Translations under genes and position numbers: made by a program
Shown: positions 16,315 through 25,100 of the stretch, in pieces
Layout of the letters: every line of letters begins with the position of its first letter
Position numbering within the stretch: position 1 is the stretch's first letter
The notes under the pieces: model-generated
The model's database searches: none
What the model was told of the DNA's origin: nothing
What the model saw: the letters and a program-made list of their open reading frames with translations, nothing else
Origin: an uncultured Prevotella sp.
Lineage (GTDB): Bacteria; Bacteroidota; Bacteroidia; Bacteroidales; Bacteroidaceae
DNA: 36,588 nucleotides
Direction of reading: 5' to 3'
Assembly (NCBI GenBank): GCA_905372445.1
Contig: CAJPPF010000007.1
Coordinates: 1-36,588 of the forward strand

Positions 16315-16331
16315 ATATATAATTGTTTTCT

Positions 16332-17498
16332 TTATTTTAAAAGTGACTGTGCTATTTGTCGTGCCTCTTTGTCCGACTCGAAATAGTCTTCCTGTGTAGG
16401 TGTCTTGATGAATGTTGCCTTTGCCATTGTCGCCTCGATTATCTCTCCCATGTCCAAGAATCCGCATCGATTCTGACGAAAGGCGAGGTTCACCACCTCG
16501 TTGGCGGCGTTCATCACACAAGGAATGTTTCCTCCGCGGTTGATAGCCTCGTATGCCATAGCTAAGCAACGGAATTTTTCCATGTCAGGCTCGAAGAACT
16601 CCAATGGCTGACGGAAGAGGTCGAGACGAGGACTGTCGATATAAAGTCGCTCCGGGAATGAGAACGCATACTGTATAGGCAGGTGCATATCCGGTATGCC
16701 GAGCTGTGCTTTCACACCGCCGTCGCGGAACTGTACCGCAGAGTGTACGATGCTCTGAGGGTGTACGAGCACCTGTATCTTCTCGGCAGGAACGCCGAAG
16801 AGCCATTTGGCTTCGATAACCTCGAAGCCTTTGTTCATCATTGACGCCGAGTCGATAGTAATCTTTGCTCCCATGTCCCATGTGGGATGCCGCAGGGCAT
16901 CGGCTGCCGTGACGGTCGCCATCTGCCCGAGCGAGAACTTACGAAACGGACCGCCTGAGGCAGTGAGGAGTATTTTCTCTATCTCATTGTCACCTTCGCC
17001 TACGAGACTCTGGAAGATTGCCGAGTGTTCGGAGTCGACGGGTAGGATTGGGACGTGGTATTCTGCTGCGAGAGCACCTATGAGTTCGCCGGCTACGACG
17101 AGTGTCTCCTTGTTGGCAAGGCATATCTTCTTATGTGCCTTGATGGCGTGTATGGTTGGCGAAAGTCCTGCGAATCCGACCATTGCGGTGAGCACCATGT
17201 CGATAGGCGATGCTTCTACTACCTGATCGAGAGCCTCTTTGCCTGCATAGATCTTGATGTCGGTCTGGTCGGCGAGCAGCGATTTCAGTTGGTCGTACCT
17301 GCTCTCGTCGGCAATGACAACACAGGCGGGACGGAACTTTCGTGCCTGTTCGGCAAGCAGTTCCACACGGGTGTTGGCTGTCAGACAGTATGCCTCGTAG
17401 CGTTCGGGGTATTTTTCTATCACGTCGAGAGCCTGAGTTCCTATGGAACCCGTGGAGCCGAGGATGCAAACCTGTTGTTTTCTGATTGCGTTATTCAT
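16332..17498 (-). CDS. dxr: 1-deoxy-D-xylulose 5-phosphate reductoisomerase
   Basis: This 388-residue enzyme converts DXP to 2-C-methyl-D-erythritol 4-phosphate, the second step of the MEP isoprenoid pathway, in the cytoplasm with NADPH. The nucleotide-binding motif LGSTGSIG is at residues 13-20. Other family segments are visible: LANKETLVVAGE, PVDSEHSAIFQ, TASGGPF and HPTWDMG with metal-binding residues. Length is normal for the family. It overlaps the end of rimM by 8 bases, so the two are translationally coupled. Confidence 0.97.
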   Translation of the reverse strand: MNNAIRKQQVCILGSTGSIGTQALDVIEKYPERYEAYCLTANTRVELLAEQARKFRPACVVIADESRYDQLKSLLADQTDIKIYAGKEALDQVVEASPIDMVLTAMVGFAGLSPTIHAIKAHKKICLANKETLVVAGELIGALAAEYHVPILPVDSEHSAIFQSLVGEGDNEIEKILLTASGGPFRKFSLGQMATVTAADALRHPTWDMGAKITIDSASMMNKGFEVIEAKWLFGVPAEKIQVLVHPQSIVHSAVQFRDGGVKAQLGIPDMHLPIQYAFSFPERLYIDSPRLDLFRQPLEFFEPDMEKFRCLAMAYEAINRGGNIPCVMNAANEVVNLAFRQNRCGFLDMGEIIEATMAKATFIKTPTQEDYFESDKEARQIAQSLLK

Positions 17499-18009
17499 TT
17501 ATTTCTGTTAATCCCTCAGGCAAACTCATGGTTATGCGTGAGGAGGTGCTGTCAATATCCTTTATCCATTCTTCTGCCACGGGGATGAGCCTGTCACCCT
17601 CAAGACAGAAGAGAATATTGTCGGTAGAATTATCTACTGACTCGATCTTTCCGAGCGATTTGCCTGACTGCTCGTCGATAATCTCGAAACCTACAATCTG
17701 TGCGAACGAAAGATTGCCGTCGCCGGCATCGTCGGCAGCAGCGCGCGGGAAGTAGACGAGGCTTCCTGTCAACTGAGAAGCACGCTCCTGACTGTCTATG
17801 TCCTCAAACTTTATCAGTGCCGCGTCGTTCGACTTGAAGCGGTATTCCTCAATGAAGAACGGCACGAGAATGCCTTCAATCTCAAGAATGAGATAGTCGC
17901 TGTCGACACGGTCGAATACGTCGTCGTCGACCATCATCGTTATCTCTCCGCCAATGCCGTGGGTCTTGCCCATTTTCCCGATGTTGTATACGTCTTCCTT
18001 GCGAATCAT
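17491..18009 (-). CDS. rimM: Ribosome maturation factor RimM
   Basis: This 172-residue protein helps process 16S rRNA and assemble the 30S subunit head. The N-terminal domain holds the typical start IGKMGKTHGIGGEI, and the C-terminal PRC-barrel domain ends in a segment (VAEEWIKDIDSTSSRITMSLPEGL) like other RimM proteins (usually ending LPEGLLE). Length is normal. It begins 12 bases after murA and overlaps dxr. Confidence 0.95.
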   Translation of the reverse strand: MIRKEDVYNIGKMGKTHGIGGEITMMVDDDVFDRVDSDYLILEIEGILVPFFIEEYRFKSNDAALIKFEDIDSQERASQLTGSLVYFPRAAADDAGDGNLSFAQIVGFEIIDEQSGKSLGKIESVDNSTDNILFCLEGDRLIPVAEEWIKDIDSTSSRITMSLPEGLTEINE

Positions 18010-18021
18010 TCTTACGGAGAT

Positions 18022-19326
18022 TTATGCTCGTGTGATATGTGCTCCAAGGGCGTTGAGACGATGTTCTATGTTCTCGTAGCCGCGGTCAATCTGTGAAATG
18101 TTGTCTATGCGCGATGTTCCGTCGGCAGAGAGAGCAGCGATAAGCAATGCTATGCCGGCGCGGATGTCGGGGCTTGCCATGTTTCCTGCACGCAGACGAA
18201 TGGCACGGTCGTGACCTACTACCACAGCACGGTGTGGGTCGCAGAGTATTATCTGGGCACGCATGTCAATGAGTTTGTCGACAAAGAACAGTCGGCTCTC
18301 AAACATCTTCTGATGTATCAGTACCGAACCCTTGGCTTGTGTGGCTACTACGAGCAGTACGGAGATGAGGTCGGGGGTAAGTCCGGGCCAAGGAGCATCG
18401 GCGAATGTCATTATCGTGCCGTCAATGAATGAGTCGACGACATAATGCTCCTGACGCGGAATAAAGAGGTCGTCGCCTTCTATATGTATCTCCACTCCCA
18501 GTCGGCGGAATGCATCGGGAATGATGCCGAGGTCGGGGATGGACACGTCTTTGATGCGAATGCCGTCGCCAATCATTGCCGCCATGCCGATGAACGAACC
18601 GACCTCAATCATGTCTGGCAGTACGCGATGTTCTGCGGAGTGCAGCTGCTTAACGCCATCAATGGTGAGAAGGTTGGATGCTATGCCGCTTATTCGGGCA
18701 CCCATCTTGTTGAGCAACTTGCACAATTGCTGGATATAAGGCTCGCAGGCGGCATTATATATCGTCGTAGTGCCTTCGGCAAGGACGGCAGCCATGATGA
18801 TATTCGCTGTTCCGGTGACCGATGCCTCGTCAAGAAGCATATACGTTCCGCGGAGTTTTTCTGCCTTTATGACATAGGTGTTGGTGGTTTCGTCATGCAC
18901 AAACTCTGCTCCTAAGTTCTTGAAACCAAGGAAATGAGTGTCCAGACGTCGCCTGCCTATCTTGTCGCCTCCGGGTTTTGTCACAGTGGCTTTGCCGAAA
19001 CGACCAAGCAATGGACCAATCATCATCACACTTCCACGCAGTGAGGCACACTTCATGACGAAGTCTTCGCTCTCAAGATAGGCGAGATTCAGGCTGTCGG
19101 CTTGAAAGGTGTAGTCGTTGCTTGAGTGACGGATCACCCTCACACCGATGTCTTTCAGCAGGTTGATAAGGTTGTTGACATCAAGAATATCCGGGATATT
19201 GCTGATGCGTACAGCCTCTTGTGTAAGCAGTGTGGCACAGATCACCTGCAAAGCCTCGTTCTTTGCACCCTGTGGAGTGATTGTTCCCTTCAGAGGATGA
19301 CCGCCTTCGATAATGAATGATCCCAT
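18022..19326 (-). CDS. murA: UDP-N-acetylglucosamine enolpyruvyl transferase, Asp at the catalytic Cys position
   Basis: This 434-residue enzyme makes the first committed step of peptidoglycan synthesis, moving enolpyruvate from PEP to UDP-GlcNAc. The N-terminal motif PQGAKNEAL and later segments (GGDKIGRRRLDTH, TGTANIIMAA, RAGIALLIAALSADG) are family signatures. The loop that usually reads GGCAIGxRP has Asp121 in place of the catalytic Cys. That change is known in other bacteria to keep activity while preventing covalent attack by fosfomycin. It lies 8 bases after the DUF4290 gene and 12 bases before rimM. Confidence 0.96.
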   Translation of the reverse strand: MGSFIIEGGHPLKGTITPQGAKNEALQVICATLLTQEAVRISNIPDILDVNNLINLLKDIGVRVIRHSSNDYTFQADSLNLAYLESEDFVMKCASLRGSVMMIGPLLGRFGKATVTKPGGDKIGRRRLDTHFLGFKNLGAEFVHDETTNTYVIKAEKLRGTYMLLDEASVTGTANIIMAAVLAEGTTTIYNAACEPYIQQLCKLLNKMGARISGIASNLLTIDGVKQLHSAEHRVLPDMIEVGSFIGMAAMIGDGIRIKDVSIPDLGIIPDAFRRLGVEIHIEGDDLFIPRQEHYVVDSFIDGTIMTFADAPWPGLTPDLISVLLVVATQAKGSVLIHQKMFESRLFFVDKLIDMRAQIILCDPHRAVVVGHDRAIRLRAGNMASPDIRAGIALLIAALSADGTSRIDNISQIDRGYENIEHRLNALGAHITRA

Positions 19327-19334
19327 GTTTGGTA

Positions 19335-19940
19335 TTACTTTTTTTTCTTTTTCTTGTTGTTCTCGCGTTCCTCGTTATTCGTCGGCAGAGGCGCGAAATG
19401 GAAAGTGTCGAGGTCGAGTTGTATCACACCGTCGGTCAGACGTGCCAGGTCGTTGGCAACCTTCTCGTTGTCGTTCGAGCCGTTGCTCCACTCCGTCAGG
19501 CAGAGTTTCATCTTATTGGCAGTAAGTGCTACGAGTGCGTCGCGCTCTTTACCTGCGGGCATTGTCTTGAGTTTCTCGAATATGTCTGCCATGATGTTTC
19601 CGTAGTGGCGTACATGTGGATGACGCTGTGAATAGCCTATAGGCTTTGGATGCTGCGAGATGTTATGTGCCTGAGTGATGTCTACGGGGTAGTCGATGTC
19701 GAGTTTGAAGTCTGACATGATAGCCACGTGGTCCCATAATTCCTGCATACGGTCGGCACTCCTGCCCTCTTGTGGTGTCATGTGGCACATCGTCTCTACG
19801 ATAGTTTCAGCGCAATGCAGTCGTTCTTCGCGGTCGGTGATGGTAAGACAGTGGTTGACCATGTTCTTTATCTCACGACCATACTCAGGCATCTGCAGCC
19901 TGTCACGTTGTGTATTGTAGTCTAATCCTTTTATTTCCAT
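19335..19940 (-). CDS. DUF4290 family protein
   Basis: This 201-residue cytoplasmic protein matches the DUF4290 family found next to murA in Bacteroidota (LDYNTQRDRLQMPEYGREI near the start, HPHVRHYGNIM in the middle). No signal peptide or membrane segment is present. The C-terminus is a low-complexity tail (NNEERENN then six Lys). Its function is not known. It sits between tsaB (5-base gap) and murA (8-base gap), so it is co-transcribed with cell-wall and translation genes. Confidence 0.9.
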   Translation of the reverse strand: MEIKGLDYNTQRDRLQMPEYGREIKNMVNHCLTITDREERLHCAETIVETMCHMTPQEGRSADRMQELWDHVAIMSDFKLDIDYPVDITQAHNISQHPKPIGYSQRHPHVRHYGNIMADIFEKLKTMPAGKERDALVALTANKMKLCLTEWSNGSNDNEKVANDLARLTDGVIQLDLDTFHFAPLPTNNEERENNKKKKKK

Positions 19941-19945
19941 ATGGG

Positions 19946-20635
19946 TCAGATGAGTTTCTTTGGTTGTGAAGTCTGGAAATCCTTGAGGTAGAACGGCACG
20001 AAATATGCCACATCCTCAAACTCCTCTTTGAAGAATCGCTTTGTAGCAAGTGGCGCCATATCTGCTGCGAGCGGTTCTATGCCGTCAATGAAATGGGCAT
20101 TCGGATGTTTTATTACATCCTTGCATTTCGCTGCTCCGGGTCCGAAGAAGTAGACAGACTTATTGTTGAGAATGTCCTTATAGGAGTTTTCTTCAATGAT
20201 ATCAGCCTGCACATCCCTTACGCTGTTAAGCGCTCTGTCGAAGAACTGAGCGTAAACTTCCATGCGTCGTGCGTCAAGCATAGGGCAGAGGAGTGCATCC
20301 TCCTCAATCTTCTCGCCGAGCAGAAGTGGCACACACATAGCCTGCAAGGTAGGGATGGCAATCAGCTTGGCGTCACGACCGTAGCATACACCTTTCGCTG
20401 TCGATACTCCGATGCGCAGTCCAGTATAAGAACCGGGACCGCTACTTACTGCTACAGCGTCAAGATGCAGACCGTCATTATCGATGTATGATAGCGCCTG
20501 ATCAACATAAACTCCGAGTGTCACGGCATGATTAGGTCCGCTGTGTTCCTCTTCGTTCCATATCACATGTCCCTCATCGACGACGGCAACAGAGCATACT
20601 TCAGTGCTTGTTTCTATATTTAATATGCATGCCAT
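19946..20635 (-). CDS. tsaB: tRNA t6A modification protein TsaB
   Basis: This 229-residue protein of the ASKHA fold supports TsaD in making N6-threonylcarbamoyladenosine in tRNAs that read ANN codons. The N-terminus ILNIETSTEVCSVAVV and the segment VSSGPGSYTGLRIGVSTAKG are strong signatures. The start at 20635 was chosen because it fits the family N-terminus and sits about 20 bases after the predicted promoter; the longer frame runs across the promoter. First gene of the minus-strand operon tsaB to rseP. Confidence 0.94.
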   Translation of the reverse strand: MACILNIETSTEVCSVAVVDEGHVIWNEEEHSGPNHAVTLGVYVDQALSYIDNDGLHLDAVAVSSGPGSYTGLRIGVSTAKGVCYGRDAKLIAIPTLQAMCVPLLLGEKIEEDALLCPMLDARRMEVYAQFFDRALNSVRDVQADIIEENSYKDILNNKSVYFFGPGAAKCKDVIKHPNAHFIDGIEPLAADMAPLATKRFFKEEFEDVAYFVPFYLKDFQTSQPKKLI

Positions 20636-20660
20636 ACTGAAATAATCTTTAATTAATTTG

Positions 20661-20698
20661 CAAAAGTACTCTTTTTTTCCGCAAAATGTGTACTTTTG
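20661..20698. promoter_or_regulatory. Back-to-back promoters in a 9-bp inverted repeat
   Basis: CAAAAGTAC (20661-20669) and GTACTTTTG (20690-20698) are perfect inverted copies. Each contains the -7 box TACTTTTG, one facing tsaB and one facing the yicC-like gene. No well-spaced TTTG -33 box is seen for either direction. Predicted leaders are about 20 bases on each side. Confidence 0.6.
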
Positions 20699-20721
20699 CA
20701 TAAATTTAACAACATAGCAGC

Positions 20722-21597
20722 ATGATATTATCAATGACAGGCTACGGCAAGGCAGTCGTGGCATTTAACGAAAAGAAAATCAATGTCGAGGTGAAATCAT
20801 TGAATTCAAAGTCTCTCGACATCAGTACTCGCATCGCTCCGCTATATCGTGAGAAGGAAATGGAGCTGCGTCAGAAGATTCAGCAGGTACTTATTCGCGG
20901 CAAGGTAGACTTCTCTCTTTGGATAGATAGGGACGCTTCTCTGGATGCAACGCCTATTAATGCCGATACCGTGCGGTTCTATTATGACCAGATAAACCGC
21001 ATTGCCTATGAGCAGGAAATCTCTTTGCCGATGGACTGGAGCACTCTCTTGCGTCTGCCTGATGTAATGACAAAGCAGGATATTGAGGAACTGTCCGACG
21101 AGGAGTGGGCTGTTGTCTGTCAGGTTGTTGACCGGGCACTGCAGGAGCTCGTTGAGTATCGTAGTCAGGAAGGTGCTGCACTTGAGAAGAAATTCAACGA
21201 GAAAGTTGATAATATCGAGACGCTTCTCCATGCCATAGACCCTTACGAGAAGGCACGTGTGGAGAAGATTCGTTCGCGTCTGACAGAAAATCTGGCAACA
21301 ATCAAAGACGTTGACTATGACAAAAACCGTCTCGAACAGGAGCTTATCTATTATATTGAGAAGTTTGACATCAGCGAGGAGAAGCAGCGACTGTCGCATC
21401 ATCTCAACTATTTCCGTGAGACTATGGCAGAGCAAGAATGCGGTCAGGGCAAGAAACTGGGTTTCATCGCTCAGGAGATGGGGCGTGAGATTAACACCAC
21501 GGGTAGCAAGTCGAATCAAGCCGAGATGCAGAATATCGTTGTGCAGATGAAGGATGAGCTCGAGCAGATTAAGGAGCAGGTGCTCAATGTGTTGTAA
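20722..21597 (+). CDS. YicC-like endoribonuclease
   Basis: This 291-residue protein begins MILSMTGYGKA, the hallmark of the YicC family, and ends with the conserved DUF1732-like segment (GKKLGFIAQEMGREINTTGSKSNQ). YicC proteins in other bacteria are reported as RNA-cleaving enzymes acting on small RNAs. The C-terminal half has helical, charged sequence fit for oligomer formation. It is the first gene of the plus-strand operon with gmk and nadD, a common order in Bacteroidota. Length is normal. Confidence 0.93.
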   Translation: MILSMTGYGKAVVAFNEKKINVEVKSLNSKSLDISTRIAPLYREKEMELRQKIQQVLIRGKVDFSLWIDRDASLDATPINADTVRFYYDQINRIAYEQEISLPMDWSTLLRLPDVMTKQDIEELSDEEWAVVCQVVDRALQELVEYRSQEGAALEKKFNEKVDNIETLLHAIDPYEKARVEKIRSRLTENLATIKDVDYDKNRLEQELIYYIEKFDISEEKQRLSHHLNYFRETMAEQECGQGKKLGFIAQEMGREINTTGSKSNQAEMQNIVVQMKDELEQIKEQVLNVL

Positions 21598-21599
21598 CC

Positions 21600-22178
21600 A
21601 TGGCAAATATGAAAGGCAAACTGCTGATATTTTCAGCGCCATCGGGTTCAGGCAAGTCCACAATCGTACAGTGGTTGATGAAAGAACATCCGGAACTAAA
21701 CCTGCATTTCTCTGTCTCGTGTACCACTCGTGCACCGCGAGGAGCCGAGAAACACGGTGTGGAATATTTCTTCCTCACCCCCGACGACTTCCGTAATAAG
21801 ATTGCCGAAGACGCTTTCGTGGAATACGAGGAGGTCTATACAGACAAATATTACGGTACACTGCGAAGTCAGGTCGACAGACAGACGGCGCGTGGTGAGA
21901 ACGTCACATTCGATGTCGACGTCAAGGGTGGCTGTAACATCAAGCGCCAATATCGCGACGAGGCGATGAGCATCTTCGTTCTGCCCCCGTCAATCGACGA
22001 GTTGCGCCGTCGCCTTGTAGGTCGTGGAACGGACTCTCCGGAGGTTATCGAGCAACGTTTGGCAAAGGCAGAGTACGAGATGTCGTTCGCTCCGCAGTTT
22101 GATTATGTCGTAGTAAACGACGACCTCGACAAGGCAAAGGCTGATGTCTATGCGTTGGTAAAGGCTTTCCTTAGTTAG
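21600..22178 (+). CDS. gmk: Guanylate kinase
   Basis: This 192-residue enzyme phosphorylates GMP to GDP with ATP. The P-loop reads SAPSGSGKST near residues 12-21, followed by the GMP-binding segment SVSCTTRAPRGAEKHGVEYFF. The start at 21600 is 2 bases after the yicC-like stop; an internal ATG at 21609 (MKGKLLIF) fits the family equally well. It ends one base before the start of the nadD region. Length is normal for the family. Confidence 0.96.
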   Translation: MANMKGKLLIFSAPSGSGKSTIVQWLMKEHPELNLHFSVSCTTRAPRGAEKHGVEYFFLTPDDFRNKIAEDAFVEYEEVYTDKYYGTLRSQVDRQTARGENVTFDVDVKGGCNIKRQYRDEAMSIFVLPPSIDELRRRLVGRGTDSPEVIEQRLAKAEYEMSFAPQFDYVVVNDDLDKAKADVYALVKAFLS

Positions 22179-22179
22179 A

Positions 22180-25100
22180 ATGAAGAAGAGAATAGGGCTT
22201 TTCGGCGGTACTTTCGACCCCATTCACAAAGGACATGTGGCTTTGGCGGAGCGTTTTCTTGAACATATGCTCCTTGATGAGGTGTGGTTTCTTGTCACTC
22301 CGCAGAACCCATGGAAGAAGGACACCAACCTTACAGACGACGCTTTCCGTCTTAGTATGGTGAAGGAGTCGCTGAAGAACCACACACGTCTGATTGCCTC
22401 CGACTATGAGTTTAACCTGCCTAAACCCTCGTATACATACCAGACGCTACGTCGTCTTAGAGCGGAATACCCCGATACGGAGTTCATCATACTTATCGGA
22501 GCCGATAACTGGGTGAAGTTCGACCACTGGGCAGAGGCAGCCGAGATACTGAAGAATCACCGTCTTGCAGTCTATCCTCGTAAGGAATATGATGTCGATG
22601 AGGCTGCCATGCCCGAAGGCGTGACCTTTTTCAATACTGAATTTTATGATGTCAGCAGTACGCAGATACGTGATATGATCAGTCGTGGAGAGAACATCAC
22701 TGCCCTTGTTCCGGAGGGAGTAGCACCGATGCTCTACGAAAAATACGGAAAGAAAACAATGAAAACGGCTGTCGTCATACTCAATTGGAACGGTGCGAAG
22801 ATGATGCGTCGCTTCCTCCCTTACGTTGTTCAGCACACGATGAAGGAGGCTGAAGTATGGGTTGTCGATAATGCTTCCACCGACGACTCGCTCGAATTGC
22901 TCCGGACAAGTTTTCCTACAGTCAAAACACTCGCTTTTCAGAAGAACTGGGGCTATGCCTATGGCTATAATAAAGCCATTGATACAATCGATGCCGACTA
23001 TTTCGTGTTGCTCAACAGCGATGTGGAGTGTTCGCCGGGATGGCTTGAGCCACTCGTAAGATGCCTCGACGACAACCCCGATGTGGTGGCTGTTCAGCCG
23101 AAACTTCTTCAGGCTTATATGGACACACCGGCAGAGAACATCACGGAATCGACCTTCGAATATGCCGGTGCGGCGGGAGGATTCGTCGATAAATTCGGTT
23201 ATCCTTATTGTCGTGGACGCCTTTTTGATGTTGTGGAAAAGGACCACGGACAATATGATTCGGCTATAGATATCCATTGGGCTACAGGTGCTTGCCTTGT
23301 CGTCCGTGCAGAGGAATACAAGAAGGCAGGCGGGCTTGATGGCCGTTTCTTCGCTCACTGCGAGGAGATAGACCTCTGCTGGCGACTTCGCATTGCAGGA
23401 TGGCGCATTATGTGCGTCCCCGAGAGCCGTGTCTACCACCTCGGTGGGGGTACGCTGCCACAGGGCAATCCACGCAAGACCTACCTTAACTTCCGCAACA
23501 ACCTGACGATGATTTACAAGAACATTCCCGAACAACGCCTGAAGAGCGTCATGTGCATACGACGACTGTTGGATTATGTGGCTATGTTGCAGTCGCTGGT
23601 TAAGGGCAATCTCGCCGAAGCTAAGGCTATATGGAATGCGCGTCGCGATTTCAGAAACTGGAAACACAGCTTCCAACAAGACAGAACGGACATACAGACT
23701 AACCGACGTATGTCAGCCGGCCGTGACCTTGCGCCGCTATCCCTGCTGTGGCAGTTCTTTGCCCTTGGCAGGAAGACATGGGACAAACTCCCGTCAGTAA
23801 TCATTGTATTGCTAATGCTTTTCAATGCTTTCATTATGCAGGCAGACGACAAGACACGCGGCATCGGTGTATATCCGGGGCGTGTGAGTGATGATTTCTC
23901 CGTCTTCACAGAACCGTCCGATGAATATCGTAACATAGCCAAGAACCATGCAGCATACGCTTCTTCGTCGTTCGACCATAACCTCACGGCTCAGTTAGCC
24001 ACCGATGGATTCATCTCTGGGTCAGAACCACCACGCATACAGGTTTTTGTCAATGGGGTCTTTCCGTCGAAGCGTGAGCGTGAATGGCTTATCGACGGTA
24101 TTAAATGGACAGCGACGACCCTTGTCGGAGAGCATTCCGAACTGAAACTGCTGTGGTCGGGCATGACAGTAAAGGCTGACAGCGTAGTGCTTAACTACAT
24201 CGTGGCTTACCATGCCGACAAGGCTACTGAGGGATATTCTGTAAGTATAAGCGACGCCGCACGTGTGTTGTCGTGTGCAAAAGGCGACGGTCTGCCGGGC
24301 GAAGCGATGAAATGGCAGATTCCTTCCGACCCGAACAAGCAGTCTGACTGTACCGAGACACTCCCTGCACGAAAGGTAAGTGAGGGGATGAAACTCGATG
24401 CTGGCAGTCCGTTGAGCGAACTTCGTATTAGTCTTGACATGCCCGGGGCTGAATATTGGAAGCTTCAGGATATGGACTTTTATTATAAAGGCAAGCGTCT
24501 CTATTCCGAAAACCTACCTTCGAGCCTGTTCCGGAGCGCTTGGATGAGTTCCGAAGGGGGTAGACAATGGGTATATGTCGACCTTGGTGCGCGCTCCGAA
24601 ATAGATAAGGTGCGTCTGTATTGGTTGCAGTTCTCACCGAAAGGCGAGGTGCAGGTGTCTGACGACGCTCAGAACTGGACACGTGTCGCATCCCTTCCTG
24701 CTGACGAAAATCTCGCTTACGAACTCAACGCTGTGTCGACATGCCGTTATGTACGTGTACTCGTCGACGGCGCTGACATCCCTTACACACTGTCGGAAAT
24801 GGAGGTCTATGGTCGTGGCGGTACGGTGGCGCGTCATCATTCCGAGGCTGGCGTCGACGGCAATCTCTGGTTGCTCAATGGCGGCGAATGGTACGTGCAG
24901 CGTGCCGACGGCGGCGACAACTGGATTCCTGCCACTGTTCCGGGCACAGTGCTGACGAGTTATGTCAATGCCGGGGCTGTGTCCAATCAAAACTACGATG
25001 ATAATATCTTCCACACGTCGGAGTCGTTCTTCAATTCCGACTTCGTCTATCGCCGCGAGTTCACGCTACCGGAGACATTCAAGGGGAAGCGTGTTTTCCT

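Noticed and set aside
20842..21735. 297-residue reading frame on the minus strand
   Set aside because: It is opposite the yicC-like gene and gmk. The leucine-rich composition comes from the complementary codons of helical YicC sequence.
22447..23679. 410-residue reading frame on the minus strand
   Set aside because: It lies wholly opposite the NadD and GT2 coding sequence, which carry clear family motifs. Its own sequence has no recognisable domain and no promoter or ribosome site.
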